A DNA stretch of 50,217 nucleotides, from NCBI GenBank assembly GCA_944381165.1, contig CALWKC010000022.1:1-50217 (forward strand), in the 5' to 3' direction. The notes beneath the pieces are model-generated. The model was given only the letters and a program-made list of their open reading frames with translations, made no database searches and was not told the DNA's origin. Of this stretch, positions 8,220-16,347 are shown piece by piece; position 1 is the stretch's first letter; the number at the start of each line of letters is the position of its first letter. This DNA comes from an uncultured Lachnospira sp. (lineage in GTDB: Bacteria; Bacillota; Clostridia; Lachnospirales; Lachnospiraceae). The position numbers were made by a program, and so were the translations under genes.

Positions 8220-8246
8220 TTATCGGCATAAATAAAATATATATTA
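8220..8246 (-). promoter_or_regulatory. Sigma-28 (SigD/FliA) promoter
   Basis: On the minus strand TAAT (8243-8246), exactly 15 bases, then GCCGATAA (8220-8227). The consensus is TAAA-N15-GCCGATAA, so the -10 is perfect and the -35 has one mismatch. The start codon is about 45 bases downstream. Confidence 0.85.
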
Positions 8247-8304
8247 GTGCAAAGTCTATACACACCGCATAAAACATTTTATCTCGGCGCTCTTAAACAT
8301 AGAA

Positions 8305-8347
8305 TAAAAACAGCGGCGTGTTCTGTAACCGGACACACCGCTGTTTC
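8305..8347 (-). terminator. Terminator of the 963-residue surface protein gene
   Basis: Arms AACAGCGG(T/C)GTGT and ACACGCCGCTGTT form a 13-bp stem around an 11-base loop. On the minus strand a T-rich tail (TTTTTAT) follows. Confidence 0.85.
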
Positions 8348-8419
8348 TCATTTTCCACACATATTTCAGCGCAGTATTAATTAAATTTCTTTAATTGACA
8401 AACTTTTAAGTATTTGGCT

Positions 8420-11311
8420 TTACTTGTCGTCAAATCTGCCCTCTGCAAGCGATCTCTTTGACCTCTTTGAAGCATATACGCCTGCTGCAGAAAGACCTGC
8501 TGCAGATACCACAGCCATTACCATCCATACTCTAAAATCTGCTGTATCACCTGTATTTACTGATGAGCCGTCGCCTTCACCAGTCTGACCGTCTGAACCT
8601 GTGTCAGGCTGTTCTGTATCAGGCTCCTCAGGCTCAACATATTCAGGATTCTGATTGTTTTCGCCGGCCCACTCAATATCTAAGCTGTGAAGCATTGTGG
8701 TGTTCTGCCAGCCGCCTGAGCCGGTTGTGCCCGTGTGCTGAATTGCAACACCGCCGAATGCGTTTGTATCAATGTCAGCGCTCAGATTAACTTCGTGTAC
8801 CCAGCCTTTCTCTGCCTGACTTGCAAGCTGTCCCGTAGATGTCTCAACATGAGCAGTAAGCTTATTTCCTGTGATATTCAGAGTAATCTCACAGCCCGTC
8901 ATATAGCATGAAGCAATAATTTCATCTGAGATATAAGACGTCTGACCGTTCTCATATTTAACAAGAACAAATGTTACCGCGTCTGATGCTGCTGCAGTTC
9001 TTATTATACGTAGTCCGTAGCCTGTAAGCGTTGTGGTGTCAAACTTAAGGCATACATCCATATACTGGTTTGCGCTTCCGAAGCCCTGACCTTCTGTCTT
9101 TGCAGGGTCAACTACAAGTTTAAGGCTCATATCGCCGTACTCGCCCTCAACAGGTGTGTACATAAGTCTTGCTCCCTGTGTTCCCTGATAGATGCCCTGG
9201 CCTACGCTGCCGTTTCCTGTCTCGCCGTATACCCATGCTGTGGCATCCGGATTACCCTGCCATTTTCCTTCTTCCCATGTCATTGTATCAAGAGGACGAT
9301 AATAATCTGATGTCCAGAAACCAGGCTTAATCTCTGTCTGATTTTCTACAGGGAAGTTTGAGAAATCTGTTGTAAAGTTCTTAGTCTTAACATCCTTAAC
9401 TGTTACAGCCTCTGAGTAAATTGTCTCAACCGGCTCGCCAGGATTGCTTCTTATATTCTTCGGCTCTACTACCGCCTTGATATAATATCCTATATCGCTT
9501 GCTGAGAGCTGATATGTATACTCAGGCTCATCATTTCTTGTAACTGCCACAAGAACAGGATTGCTTCCCTGTGCGTCCTCGCAGCGATACCAAGAAATAA
9601 GCGACTGGTCTGCTCTGTCTCCCAAATCCAAGCTGTAGTCAACCTTTAAGCTGCCGTTTCCGTCATTGGTAATCTCCGGCATCTTTGTAAACTCAGGAGC
9701 AGAAAGTACGCTTGGTTTAACTGTAAATTCTGCTGCCGCCTCAAGTCCTGATGCTGTAGAAGCATTTACAATAACAGTCTTTGCCTCGTCCTCATCATTA
9801 GTTCCCTCAACTGTGCAGCTTCCGTCTGCATTAGGAGTAATCTTTACATATGGCTTGTACTCATCAGCTACGCTGTAAGTTACATCAACATTTTCAGCCG
9901 TTTCTCCGTGGAAATACTTTACAGTATTTGTAATTGCAGCTGTATCGGTACCTGACTCAATAGTGCTTATATCACTATTCAGTGTGAGCAGTGTAGCAGT
10001 ATTGTCAGCGCCTGCTGCAATTACATCATCCTTTACATTCAACGGATCCCAGCCGTCGCTGCCCTTAAGAAGGTTATATGTATTGTATACTACCTCGCCC
10101 TCATCTGTAACTATACGGTATGCTGAAAGCACATCCTTGCCTGTCATATCAACAGTCTCCGCCGCATCCTCGCCTCCGATAGTAATTGCTTCTCCGTTGT
10201 GAAGAATATTGAACTGATAGCACTTAAGAGATGACGAAGGATACTTTGTCCATGCAATTCCTAATGGAACGCTGAAATTGCTCTTAAATACGCAGTCAAC
10301 CGCTATAATTGTACCGCCTTCCTTAGTAAAATACTGCGTCGGCTCCGTCTCTATATTCATAATAAGAGAATTAAATGTACAGCCCAGGAAGGTTGAGCCT
10401 GTATTATATGAAGAATACAGTGGACGATTTCCGTAGAAATCAAAATCGCAGCCTACAAATACCGCATTTCCATTGATAGCATCATCAGTGCTCTCAAAAT
10501 GGCAGTTATTGTAAAGGCTTCTGTCAGCTCCATTGATTGGGTCAAGATTAAGCCGGCTGATAAAGTTGCAGTTGTCGGCATACATCTTGTCGCCGCTCAT
10601 ATCAGCAAGCTGAGCCTGTGTTATAGTAGTTGTTCTCTTTGCATGATTAAGCTCAGGCTTCAGCGGATACTCAAGGTCAACGCTGCAGTAGTTTCCTATG
10701 GTGATATTCTTGACAGTGAGACCGCTGCCGTTAAACCGGAACATTGTGTAGTTTCCGTTAGAGCCGTGTGACTGACCTCTGTTGCCCGCAAAAACAACAT
10801 TATACGGGTCATCTGTGAGCCCCTGAATTGTAAGGTTTTCACATTCAACAATCATTCCATAAGGAACGCCATAGCCCTCTGAAGGCTGAACTGTATCTGT
10901 TGCCTCAGGGTCATCAATCCAGTATACATAAGGCGCAACATACACAGTCATCGGAGACTCCTCTGTTCCGTCCTTCAATGCCGCAGCACTGAGCGCATCC
11001 TTGATGTCGTTGTATACATATTCATATTTTCCAGCCACCTCATCGGAAAGTGAGCCATCAAGATAAATAGCATTCTCACCAAGCGTAATCCTCTGTCCGT
11101 CGTACTCAATCCAGGTACCTCCGAATGTAACAGGATGTTCGCTGTCCAATGGCACGTAGCCGTCAACACTTGAAGACCGCGTCATTATACTTTCATACGG
11201 CCTTTGCTGCACATCAGCCTTGACATTCTGTGCAGGAATATTACCTGCCACAAGCATTCCGGCCATAATCCCGGCCATAACCGATGCGGCAAGTCTTCTC
11301 TTCCTAATCAT
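8420..11311 (-). CDS. Wall-anchored beta-helix surface protein, pectinesterase-like
   Basis: A 963-residue exported protein. Residues 1-33 are a signal peptide (basic start, hydrophobic core, cleavage near KAD). Residues about 60-400 form a right-handed parallel beta-helix with repeated NxxF/CxF turns (NNCHFES, VGCDFDF, LGCTFNS), the fold of pectin esterases and lyases; the STDDAINGNAVFVGCDFDFYG segment resembles pectinesterase core strands, but I could not confirm the full catalytic set. Ig-like modules follow to about 640, then a concanavalin-type domain to about 890, an acidic linker, NTGDT at 919-923, a membrane segment and SKRSKR, matching an atypical sortase signal of the (N)TGD type. 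It probably binds or trims plant pectin at the cell surface. The divergent AraC gene is its likely regulator. AGGAAGAGGT precedes the ATG. Confidence 0.82.
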   Translation of the reverse strand: MIRKRRLAASVMAGIMAGMLVAGNIPAQNVKADVQQRPYESIMTRSSSVDGYVPLDSEHPVTFGGTWIEYDGQRITLGENAIYLDGSLSDEVAGKYEYVYNDIKDALSAAALKDGTEESPMTVYVAPYVYWIDDPEATDTVQPSEGYGVPYGMIVECENLTIQGLTDDPYNVVFAGNRGQSHGSNGNYTMFRFNGSGLTVKNITIGNYCSVDLEYPLKPELNHAKRTTTITQAQLADMSGDKMYADNCNFISRLNLDPINGADRSLYNNCHFESTDDAINGNAVFVGCDFDFYGNRPLYSSYNTGSTFLGCTFNSLIMNIETEPTQYFTKEGGTIIAVDCVFKSNFSVPLGIAWTKYPSSSLKCYQFNILHNGEAITIGGEDAAETVDMTGKDVLSAYRIVTDEGEVVYNTYNLLKGSDGWDPLNVKDDVIAAGADNTATLLTLNSDISTIESGTDTAAITNTVKYFHGETAENVDVTYSVADEYKPYVKITPNADGSCTVEGTNDEDEAKTVIVNASTASGLEAAAEFTVKPSVLSAPEFTKMPEITNDGNGSLKVDYSLDLGDRADQSLISWYRCEDAQGSNPVLVAVTRNDEPEYTYQLSASDIGYYIKAVVEPKNIRSNPGEPVETIYSEAVTVKDVKTKNFTTDFSNFPVENQTEIKPGFWTSDYYRPLDTMTWEEGKWQGNPDATAWVYGETGNGSVGQGIYQGTQGARLMYTPVEGEYGDMSLKLVVDPAKTEGQGFGSANQYMDVCLKFDTTTLTGYGLRIIRTAAASDAVTFVLVKYENGQTSYISDEIIASCYMTGCEITLNITGNKLTAHVETSTGQLASQAEKGWVHEVNLSADIDTNAFGGVAIQHTGTTGSGGWQNTTMLHSLDIEWAGENNQNPEYVEPEEPDTEQPDTGSDGQTGEGDGSSVNTGDTADFRVWMVMAVVSAAGLSAAGVYASKRSKRSLAEGRFDDK

Positions 11312-11393
11312 ACCTCTTCCTCCTTTTTATACACGTTTAAGTCGTGTTTTCTCGTTTCAATTAGAATTATATTTATCTTGTTTAAAAATTAAT

Positions 11394-11452
11394 ACGTAAA
11401 AACAGCAAGATAATTGTAATTTTACGTGAAATATGTTACATTCTTTTGTAAC
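11394..11452. promoter_or_regulatory. Inverted repeats in the divergent control region
   Basis: Between the surface-protein gene and araC lie ACGTAAAA (11394-11401) and TTTTACGT (11420-11427), an 8-bp pair 18 bases apart, and GTTACA-N6-TGTAAC (11435-11452). These are the only clear dyads in this 229-bp AT-rich region and are candidate operators for the AraC protein. Confidence 0.4.
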
Positions 11453-11540
11453 TTACAGATTTATTCTGATTTTGTATTTTTAAATATAATTTTCCATTTT
11501 TTTACACAAAAGCGAGCATTGTGCTTATAAGGAGGGAATT

Positions 11541-12362
11541 ATGTTACACAAAATTAAAGCTAATTTTCATACAGATTTTCAGACCGTTCCGCCGTCATAT
11601 AAAATGAAACACTTTCATTATCACGACCGCTGGGAATTATTTTATCTTGTATCAGGAACCTGCTCATTATATATAGAAAACGACATGTATCTTATTGAAG
11701 CCGGATGTATCGTACTAATACCAGAGGGCATAAAACACATGACGATTTATCATCCGGGAAGCGACCATGACAGACGGCTTATATATTTTGACACACCCGA
11801 GCTCGACTGGCTGAACGCACAGACAGGAAAAAATATCGCCGAAGTACTGAGCAGCCGTTTTATTGTCAAAATACCTTCAAGACGAAACGCATATGTCACT
11901 GATTTAATTTCAAAAATAGCTTATGAACACGGTGGAATTGATGAATTTTCTATTATATTTGACCGCACATATTTTCATGAGCTTATACTGTTTTTACTTC
12001 GCTGCCGGCTCTATAACGAAAATGTTGTGCAAAAAATGGACATTGCCAATGAAACTATACAGAAGGTTACCGAATACATCATTGCGAACTATAATGAAGA
12101 TATTACTTTAAGCAATACTGCAAAGATTTTTAATATGAGCGAATCCAGCCTGTCAAAAAAATTCAAGACATTTACCGGATACCGTTTTAAAGAATATGTA
12201 ATTGATGTGCGCACTCACGCTGCTGCCGACATGCTTTTAAACACTTCTCTCTCAATGACGGAAATAGCTGACAAATGCGGCTTCTCTGACAGCAATACCT
12301 TTGGAGACACTTTTAAGCGAATTTTCGGATGCTGCCCCAGCGCATACAGAAAAAATGTATAG
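11541..12362 (+). CDS. AraC family transcriptional regulator (cupin sensor)
   Basis: A 273-residue activator with an N-terminal cupin sugar-binding domain (residues about 1-140; histidine-rich start HFHYHDRWELFYL and the turn EAGCIVLIPEGIKH) and a C-terminal double helix-turn-helix (about 170-273; MTEIADKCGFSDSNTFGDTFKR is the second HTH, ending CPSAYRKN). Such proteins bind DNA and activate transcription when a sugar occupies the cupin. It is transcribed away from the 963-residue surface protein, which suggests control of that gene by a pectin or plant-glycan breakdown product. AAGGAGGG precedes the ATG. It is paralogous to the AraC protein at 28701, with similar domain plan and shared segments such as LILFL-RC. 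Confidence 0.93.
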   Translation: MLHKIKANFHTDFQTVPPSYKMKHFHYHDRWELFYLVSGTCSLYIENDMYLIEAGCIVLIPEGIKHMTIYHPGSDHDRRLIYFDTPELDWLNAQTGKNIAEVLSSRFIVKIPSRRNAYVTDLISKIAYEHGGIDEFSIIFDRTYFHELILFLLRCRLYNENVVQKMDIANETIQKVTEYIIANYNEDITLSNTAKIFNMSESSLSKKFKTFTGYRFKEYVIDVRTHAAADMLLNTSLSMTEIADKCGFSDSNTFGDTFKRIFGCCPSAYRKNV

Positions 12363-12364
12363 AA

Positions 12365-12385
12365 CTGTGGGCTTTATGCCCACAG
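12365..12385. terminator. Hairpin between convergent araC and tetR ends
   Basis: CTGTGGGC, a short loop TTTAT, then GCCCACAG: a perfect eight-pair stem three bases after the araC stop that runs into the last codons of the convergent tetR gene. A pyrimidine-rich tail follows on the plus strand. Confidence 0.6.
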
Positions 12386-12934
12386 CTCCTCCTTTTCCTC
12401 TCTTTTTCCCACAAAATTCACAATTATCTGTGCAAGCTCCTCAGGAGATACATCTTTATTATTCTGCTCCCACTGAAGAAAAATGTTTACCATAGCTCCG
12501 GCATAGAAATACAGCTCATATGGAGAGCCCTGATAAATGTTCACATACTGCTGCCTCATAAAAATATTTACGGCATCATTTATCATCGAGTTTAATCCAG
12601 CCTTTGCCAGTGTTACAAAAAAATAATCGTACCTGTCAAAAAACTTAAGCGAAAACAATATATGCTGATAGTCCATAAGGCTTCCTATACCCGGCGTCCT
12701 CTCACTCTCCGCCGCATATTCGGCTACCAGCTCCTTAATATAATCTCTGACCACATCCTCCTTTGTATCATAGTAGTGATAATAGGTCATTCTTGACACA
12801 CCTGCCCTTTTTACAATATCCGAAACAGATATTTTGCAGTATGGCTTTTCCTGCAGCAGCGCTACAAATGCGTCTCCCATGCACATTCTTGTAAAACGGC
12901 TTCTTTTCGTTTTCTCAGCAGATTCCTTACGCAT
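12374..12934 (-). CDS. TetR/AcrR family transcriptional regulator
   Basis: A 186-residue repressor-type protein. The N-terminal DNA-binding helices occupy about residues 14-60 (FVALLQEKPYCKISVSDIVKRAGVSRMTYYHYYDTKEDVV, a textbook TetR HTH). The remainder is an all-helical ligand and dimer domain of the short type found in Firmicutes. The ligand is unknown. It is divergent from the DegV gene, and the shared 133-bp region carries a 9-bp perfect inverted repeat that overlaps both promoters, so autoregulation and control of the DegV gene are likely. AAGGAGAG lies seven bases before the ATG. Confidence 0.92.
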   Translation of the reverse strand: MRKESAEKTKRSRFTRMCMGDAFVALLQEKPYCKISVSDIVKRAGVSRMTYYHYYDTKEDVVRDYIKELVAEYAAESERTPGIGSLMDYQHILFSLKFFDRYDYFFVTLAKAGLNSMINDAVNIFMRQQYVNIYQGSPYELYFYAGAMVNIFLQWEQNNKDVSPEELAQIIVNFVGKREEKEELWA

Positions 12935-12990
12935 ACAGACTCTCCTTTCAGAGACATGTAATTCTATATATACACTTTTTACCTTTTTGT

Positions 12991-13024
12991 ATATTGTATC
13001 ATATTAAGTTTTATAATACAATAT
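12991..13024. promoter_or_regulatory. Symmetric bidirectional promoter and likely TetR operator
   Basis: ATATTGTAT (12991-12999) and ATACAATAT (13016-13024) are a perfect inverted repeat. On the plus strand it provides TTGTAT-N17-TACAAT (12994-12999, 13017-13022); on the minus strand the same arms give TTGTAT-N17-TACAAT (13016-13021, 12993-12998). Each arm is thus a -35 for one direction and a -10 for the other. A further TATAAT at 13012-13017 could serve the plus direction. Confidence 0.6.
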
Positions 13025-13068
13025 TATATAGTTTTAATTACTACATATCGGCAAGAATGGAGATTATT

Positions 13069-13911
13069 ATGAAATATGGAATTGTAACTGACTCGAGCTG
13101 TGATTTAAAAGCGCTTCCTTCATCCCACAAAAACATTATTTACATGCAGGCGCCGCTTACACTCAGACTTGGAGATATTGAATATCAGGATAATGAAACA
13201 CTTAATATAGAAGAATTTATGCGCGAAATGAAGGCCTGCACGTCGACTACAGGGAGCGCCGCACCAAGCCCTCAGAGCTGGATTGACGCATATCAGCAGG
13301 CGGACATTATATTTGCGATAACTATTTCAGGAAAACTTTCTGCCAGTCACGAAAGTGCTGTCATGGCAAAAAATATGCTTAAGGAAAGCTGCCCTGACAA
13401 AAAAATTCATATTATCGACAGCCTCTCCGCCGGTCCGGGACTCACAATGCTCGTGCTGAAGCTCGCGGAATATATGGATGAGGAACTTCCTTTTGAAGAA
13501 ATCTGCGAGAAAATCTCTGAATATCAAAAACACAACGGTCTGCTTTTTATACTTGAATCACTCGATAATCTTGTAAAAAACGGACGAATCAACAAAATTG
13601 TCGGTAACGTAATAGGAAAACTCGGCATAAAGCTGCTTGCCGGAGCCTCCCCTGAGGGAACAATAGACATTCTTCACAAGTGCCGGGGACGCAATAATGT
13701 ATACGACAGGCTTATAAAAACAATGCTGAACAACGGATACAACGGAGGAAAAGTAATTATAAGCCACTGCTTCAACGAGCCGTCCGCCTCTTATATATCA
13801 GAGACACTCCGCCAGCAGTTTCCGGCCAGCAGTATAAAGATAATGCCTACAGGAGGACTGTGCAGCTATTACGCAGAAGATAAGGGAATTATTGTTGCTT
13901 ACGAGAAGTAA
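13069..13911 (+). CDS. DegV family protein (fatty-acid binding)
   Basis: DegV proteins bind fatty acids and, in Firmicutes, act with fatty acid kinase (FakB role) to feed exogenous fatty acids into phospholipids. The 280-residue form starting at 13069 begins with GIVTDSSCDL, the first lipid-binding loop. ITISGKLSASHESA near residue 85 is the second conserved loop, and the DS of IDSLSAGPG follows. The ATG at 13069 has GGAGAT seven bases upstream; upstream in-frame ATGs would add an AT-rich, non-conserved leader. Its end overlaps the convergent MFS gene by 23 bp. No fakA-like gene is in the window. Confidence 0.92.
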   Translation: MKYGIVTDSSCDLKALPSSHKNIIYMQAPLTLRLGDIEYQDNETLNIEEFMREMKACTSTTGSAAPSPQSWIDAYQQADIIFAITISGKLSASHESAVMAKNMLKESCPDKKIHIIDSLSAGPGLTMLVLKLAEYMDEELPFEEICEKISEYQKHNGLLFILESLDNLVKNGRINKIVGNVIGKLGIKLLAGASPEGTIDILHKCRGRNNVYDRLIKTMLNNGYNGGKVIISHCFNEPSASYISETLRQQFPASSIKIMPTGGLCSYYAEDKGIIVAYEK

Positions 13912-15166
13912 TTGTGTCTGACTGCGATAAATCAGGTATATTAACTGATATTCTGAATAAAACAAGTCCGATGACAAAAAATACAGCAATCATTCCTACA
14001 CCTATATTTACACTATCTGTAATCTGAGAAGCTATACTCACAACCGTGGTGCCCATAAAAGAGGCTCCCTTGCCGCATATATCGAGCAGTCCGAAGTATT
14101 CGCCGGACTGCTCTGCCGGTATAATTTTTGTAAAATATGAGCGTGAAAGCGCCTGTATTCCTCCCTGAAACATCCCCACCAGAATCGCAAGAAGCCAGAA
14201 CTGAAACTGACTTCTCAAAAACACCGCAAAAACCGCTATTCCCAGATAGGCCAATATACATACCATAATAAGCTTGTATGTCTCAAATCTGCGTGCCAGT
14301 CTTCCAAATATAATTGAACATGGAAAAGCCACTATCTGAGTTGCAAGCAGCGCAAGCAGAAGCCCCGTACTGTCAAGTCCAAGAGCTGAGCCGTAAGCTG
14401 TAGCCATATCTATAATTGTATACACTCCGTCAATGTAGAAGAAAAACGCCAGCACAAAGAAAAATACCTTTTTCCTGTCTCTCATTCTACTGAAAGTTTT
14501 TCCTAATCTTATAAAACTGTCCGCTACGGCATTTTTTCTCTTTTCCACATAATGACTCTGCTTATAGCTCTTAAGCACAGGCAAAGACATCACAATCCAC
14601 CATACAGCTACTACCGCAAAAGAAATCATCATGGCGCTCTCCATTGTAATGCCGATTTTATCCGCTCCGAGAACAATAATAAGACATATAACAAAAGGAA
14701 TACAGCTTCCGATATATCCCCACGCATACCCTTGTGATGAGACGGTATCCATTCTCTCTGTCGTCGTAACGTCAGAAAGCATCGAATCATAAAAAATCAG
14801 ACTGCATGAATACCCTACTCTGGCTATAACAAAAATAATCAGGAAAATCAGCCATTGTTTGGCAAATCCCATGCTTATGCATCCGGCAGCTCCGATAATT
14901 ATAGAGATAACAAATATAGGCTTCTTAAAGCCTTTTGTGTCAGTCATCGTGCCGAACACAGGTCCCATAATGGCTACTATCAGAGTTGCGATTGAAGCCG
15001 CATACCCCCAGTACGCCAGATAATCAACCGACGAAATTCCCGCGCTGTCTGCCAGATAGTTAAAATAAATAGGAAGAATTGTAGAGACGAGCAGGGTAAA
15101 CGCCGAATTGCCCACATCATACAAAATCCAGTTTTTTTCTCCCTTTGTCAGCTTAAATTTTCCCAT
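13889..15166 (-). CDS. MFS transporter, UMF1/Atg22-like
   Basis: A 425-residue membrane protein with about twelve hydrophobic segments in two bundles. Features of the UMF1 (Atg22-like) branch of the major facilitator superfamily include the opening EKNWILYDVGNSAFTLLVSTILPIYF, the GPVFGTMTDTKG loop 2-3 motif and RSYFTKIIPAEQSGEYFGL late in the protein. Members may export amino acids or other small molecules; the substrate here is not known. The ATG at 15166 is chosen because AAGGAGA lies seven bases upstream, inside the end of the preceding gene; an ATG at 15184 lacks it. The preceding phospholipase-like gene stops two bases earlier, so the pair is translationally coupled. Confidence 0.88.
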   Translation of the reverse strand: MGKFKLTKGEKNWILYDVGNSAFTLLVSTILPIYFNYLADSAGISSVDYLAYWGYAASIATLIVAIMGPVFGTMTDTKGFKKPIFVISIIIGAAGCISMGFAKQWLIFLIIFVIARVGYSCSLIFYDSMLSDVTTTERMDTVSSQGYAWGYIGSCIPFVICLIIVLGADKIGITMESAMMISFAVVAVWWIVMSLPVLKSYKQSHYVEKRKNAVADSFIRLGKTFSRMRDRKKVFFFVLAFFFYIDGVYTIIDMATAYGSALGLDSTGLLLALLATQIVAFPCSIIFGRLARRFETYKLIMVCILAYLGIAVFAVFLRSQFQFWLLAILVGMFQGGIQALSRSYFTKIIPAEQSGEYFGLLDICGKGASFMGTTVVSIASQITDSVNIGVGMIAVFFVIGLVLFRISVNIPDLSQSDTITSRKQQ

Positions 15167-15167
15167 T

Positions 15168-15995
15168 TTAATTCTCCTTTTCATCTAACAGCTTCGAGCC
15201 GAATGTATACCGGTATAAATCATTCAGGCTGTTTTCATCGCAGCATATATCTCCGTCACCGCTGAATTCCTCAATCAGCACCATAGCCCGCTTCAGCGCA
15301 ACGTGATAAAGCGACATCAGCTTGAGCGTACTGTCCGCACACTTTGGATTTTTTTCAAAATTCACAAAAAGTCCGTGTATTTCCTTATAATTTCCCGTAA
15401 TCTTAAGTATAAAATTTATAAATTTACGTTTAAAGCGTGACGGGGCAATCAAAAGCCTGTTGTAAAAAATCATTCCCTTCAAAGCCCTGTGGACACTTTT
15501 TGCATTCACTCCCGGATAAAACTGCGCTATAACGCGTTCATTTTCATATGTCGGCTTAATATGGTCTGTCAGAGACTGCCTGAGCGGGTCAAGCCCGTCA
15601 TGAAGCATCAGCTCTCTGTCAAATTCCACCTCTATCTCTGTATGCGAAATTCCGCTCTCTGCAATTTTCTCATCAACATATCCGTGACATGTCATATCCA
15701 GTGCAAAATGACATATAACTCCATATGCATATGCCATATACTGTTCTTTCTTTTTATGTCTGTTGATTACTTTTATCGCATGTATGAAAAAATCCCTTCC
15801 CGGTTTTTCGTGTGTGCCGAAACCGACAGAATTTACCGGATTTGATTTAATCGGTCTGTAATAAAACAGAATATCAGGTCCGTGCAGACCTATATCAAAC
15901 AGCTCGGAGTATTTTTCAACAATCCGCTTTTCCCTTCCGATAAGATGCTGCTTTATCTCCTGACCAAACCTGTAATGTGCATAAGTCGAAGGCAT
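15168..15995 (-). CDS. Zinc-dependent phospholipase C family protein
   Basis: A 275-residue protein of the zinc_dep_PLPC (S1/P1 nuclease-like helical) family. The pattern of metal ligands is visible: the N-terminal MPSTYAHYRFG, GLHGPDILFYY, GTHEKPGRDFF, ICHFALDMTCHGYVDE and an EFDRELMLHDG segment. It lacks a signal peptide, unlike secreted clostridial phospholipases, so it is likely cytoplasmic or membrane-associated. The activity is inferred from the family only. It is cotranscribed with the following MFS gene. GAGGAATT precedes the ATG. Confidence 0.87.
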   Translation of the reverse strand: MPSTYAHYRFGQEIKQHLIGREKRIVEKYSELFDIGLHGPDILFYYRPIKSNPVNSVGFGTHEKPGRDFFIHAIKVINRHKKKEQYMAYAYGVICHFALDMTCHGYVDEKIAESGISHTEIEVEFDRELMLHDGLDPLRQSLTDHIKPTYENERVIAQFYPGVNAKSVHRALKGMIFYNRLLIAPSRFKRKFINFILKITGNYKEIHGLFVNFEKNPKCADSTLKLMSLYHVALKRAMVLIEEFSGDGDICCDENSLNDLYRYTFGSKLLDEKEN

Positions 15996-16347
15996 ATCTT
16001 TAATTCCTCATTTCCGCGCCTTACGGCGCTTAAATTTTTCCGGCATCCCTCAGGATGCGCAAATTAAAATTTTATATATATTATTATGTGAAAAACGTAA
16101 AATCTGCTATCAATTATAGGTAAACATCATGTAAAATTTTTTATTCTGCAGGAAGTTCAGAGAACTTTCCTATAGAATAAAATAATTACAAAACAATGCG
16201 GCAGACAAGCTCTTTCGACATACCCCTGATGCCGCAAAGCCTGCCCGCCGTATCTGCTTAAAACTCTTCAGTTAAAATTCATGCCGAAATTGTCCGGCTA
16301 AACGGGTATAAACGCACTGAAACAGCCGCCTCATAACAGCCTGTATT
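15996..16347. other. Intergenic region with hairpins, no gene seen
   Basis: This 352-bp gap contains two small perfect hairpins near its right-to-left promoter side (GCGCC-TTAC-GGCGC at 16016-16029 and GCATCC-CTCA-GGATGC at 16043-16058), an AT-rich stretch, the palindromic repeat at 16142-16179, and a TGCGGCA/TGCCGCA pair (16197-16203 and 16230-16236) that on the minus strand precedes a T-rich run and may end the lipoprotein PPIase transcript. Confidence 0.6.
16142..16179. repeat. Short palindromic intergenic repeat, copy 2
   Basis: Shares 27 identical bases with the repeat at 4899-4932 (GGAAGTTC-AGA-GAACTTTCC and the TATAGAA flank). Its left arm is altered (TTCTGCAGGAA instead of TTCTATAGGAA), so the palindrome is less perfect here. 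Confidence 0.75.
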
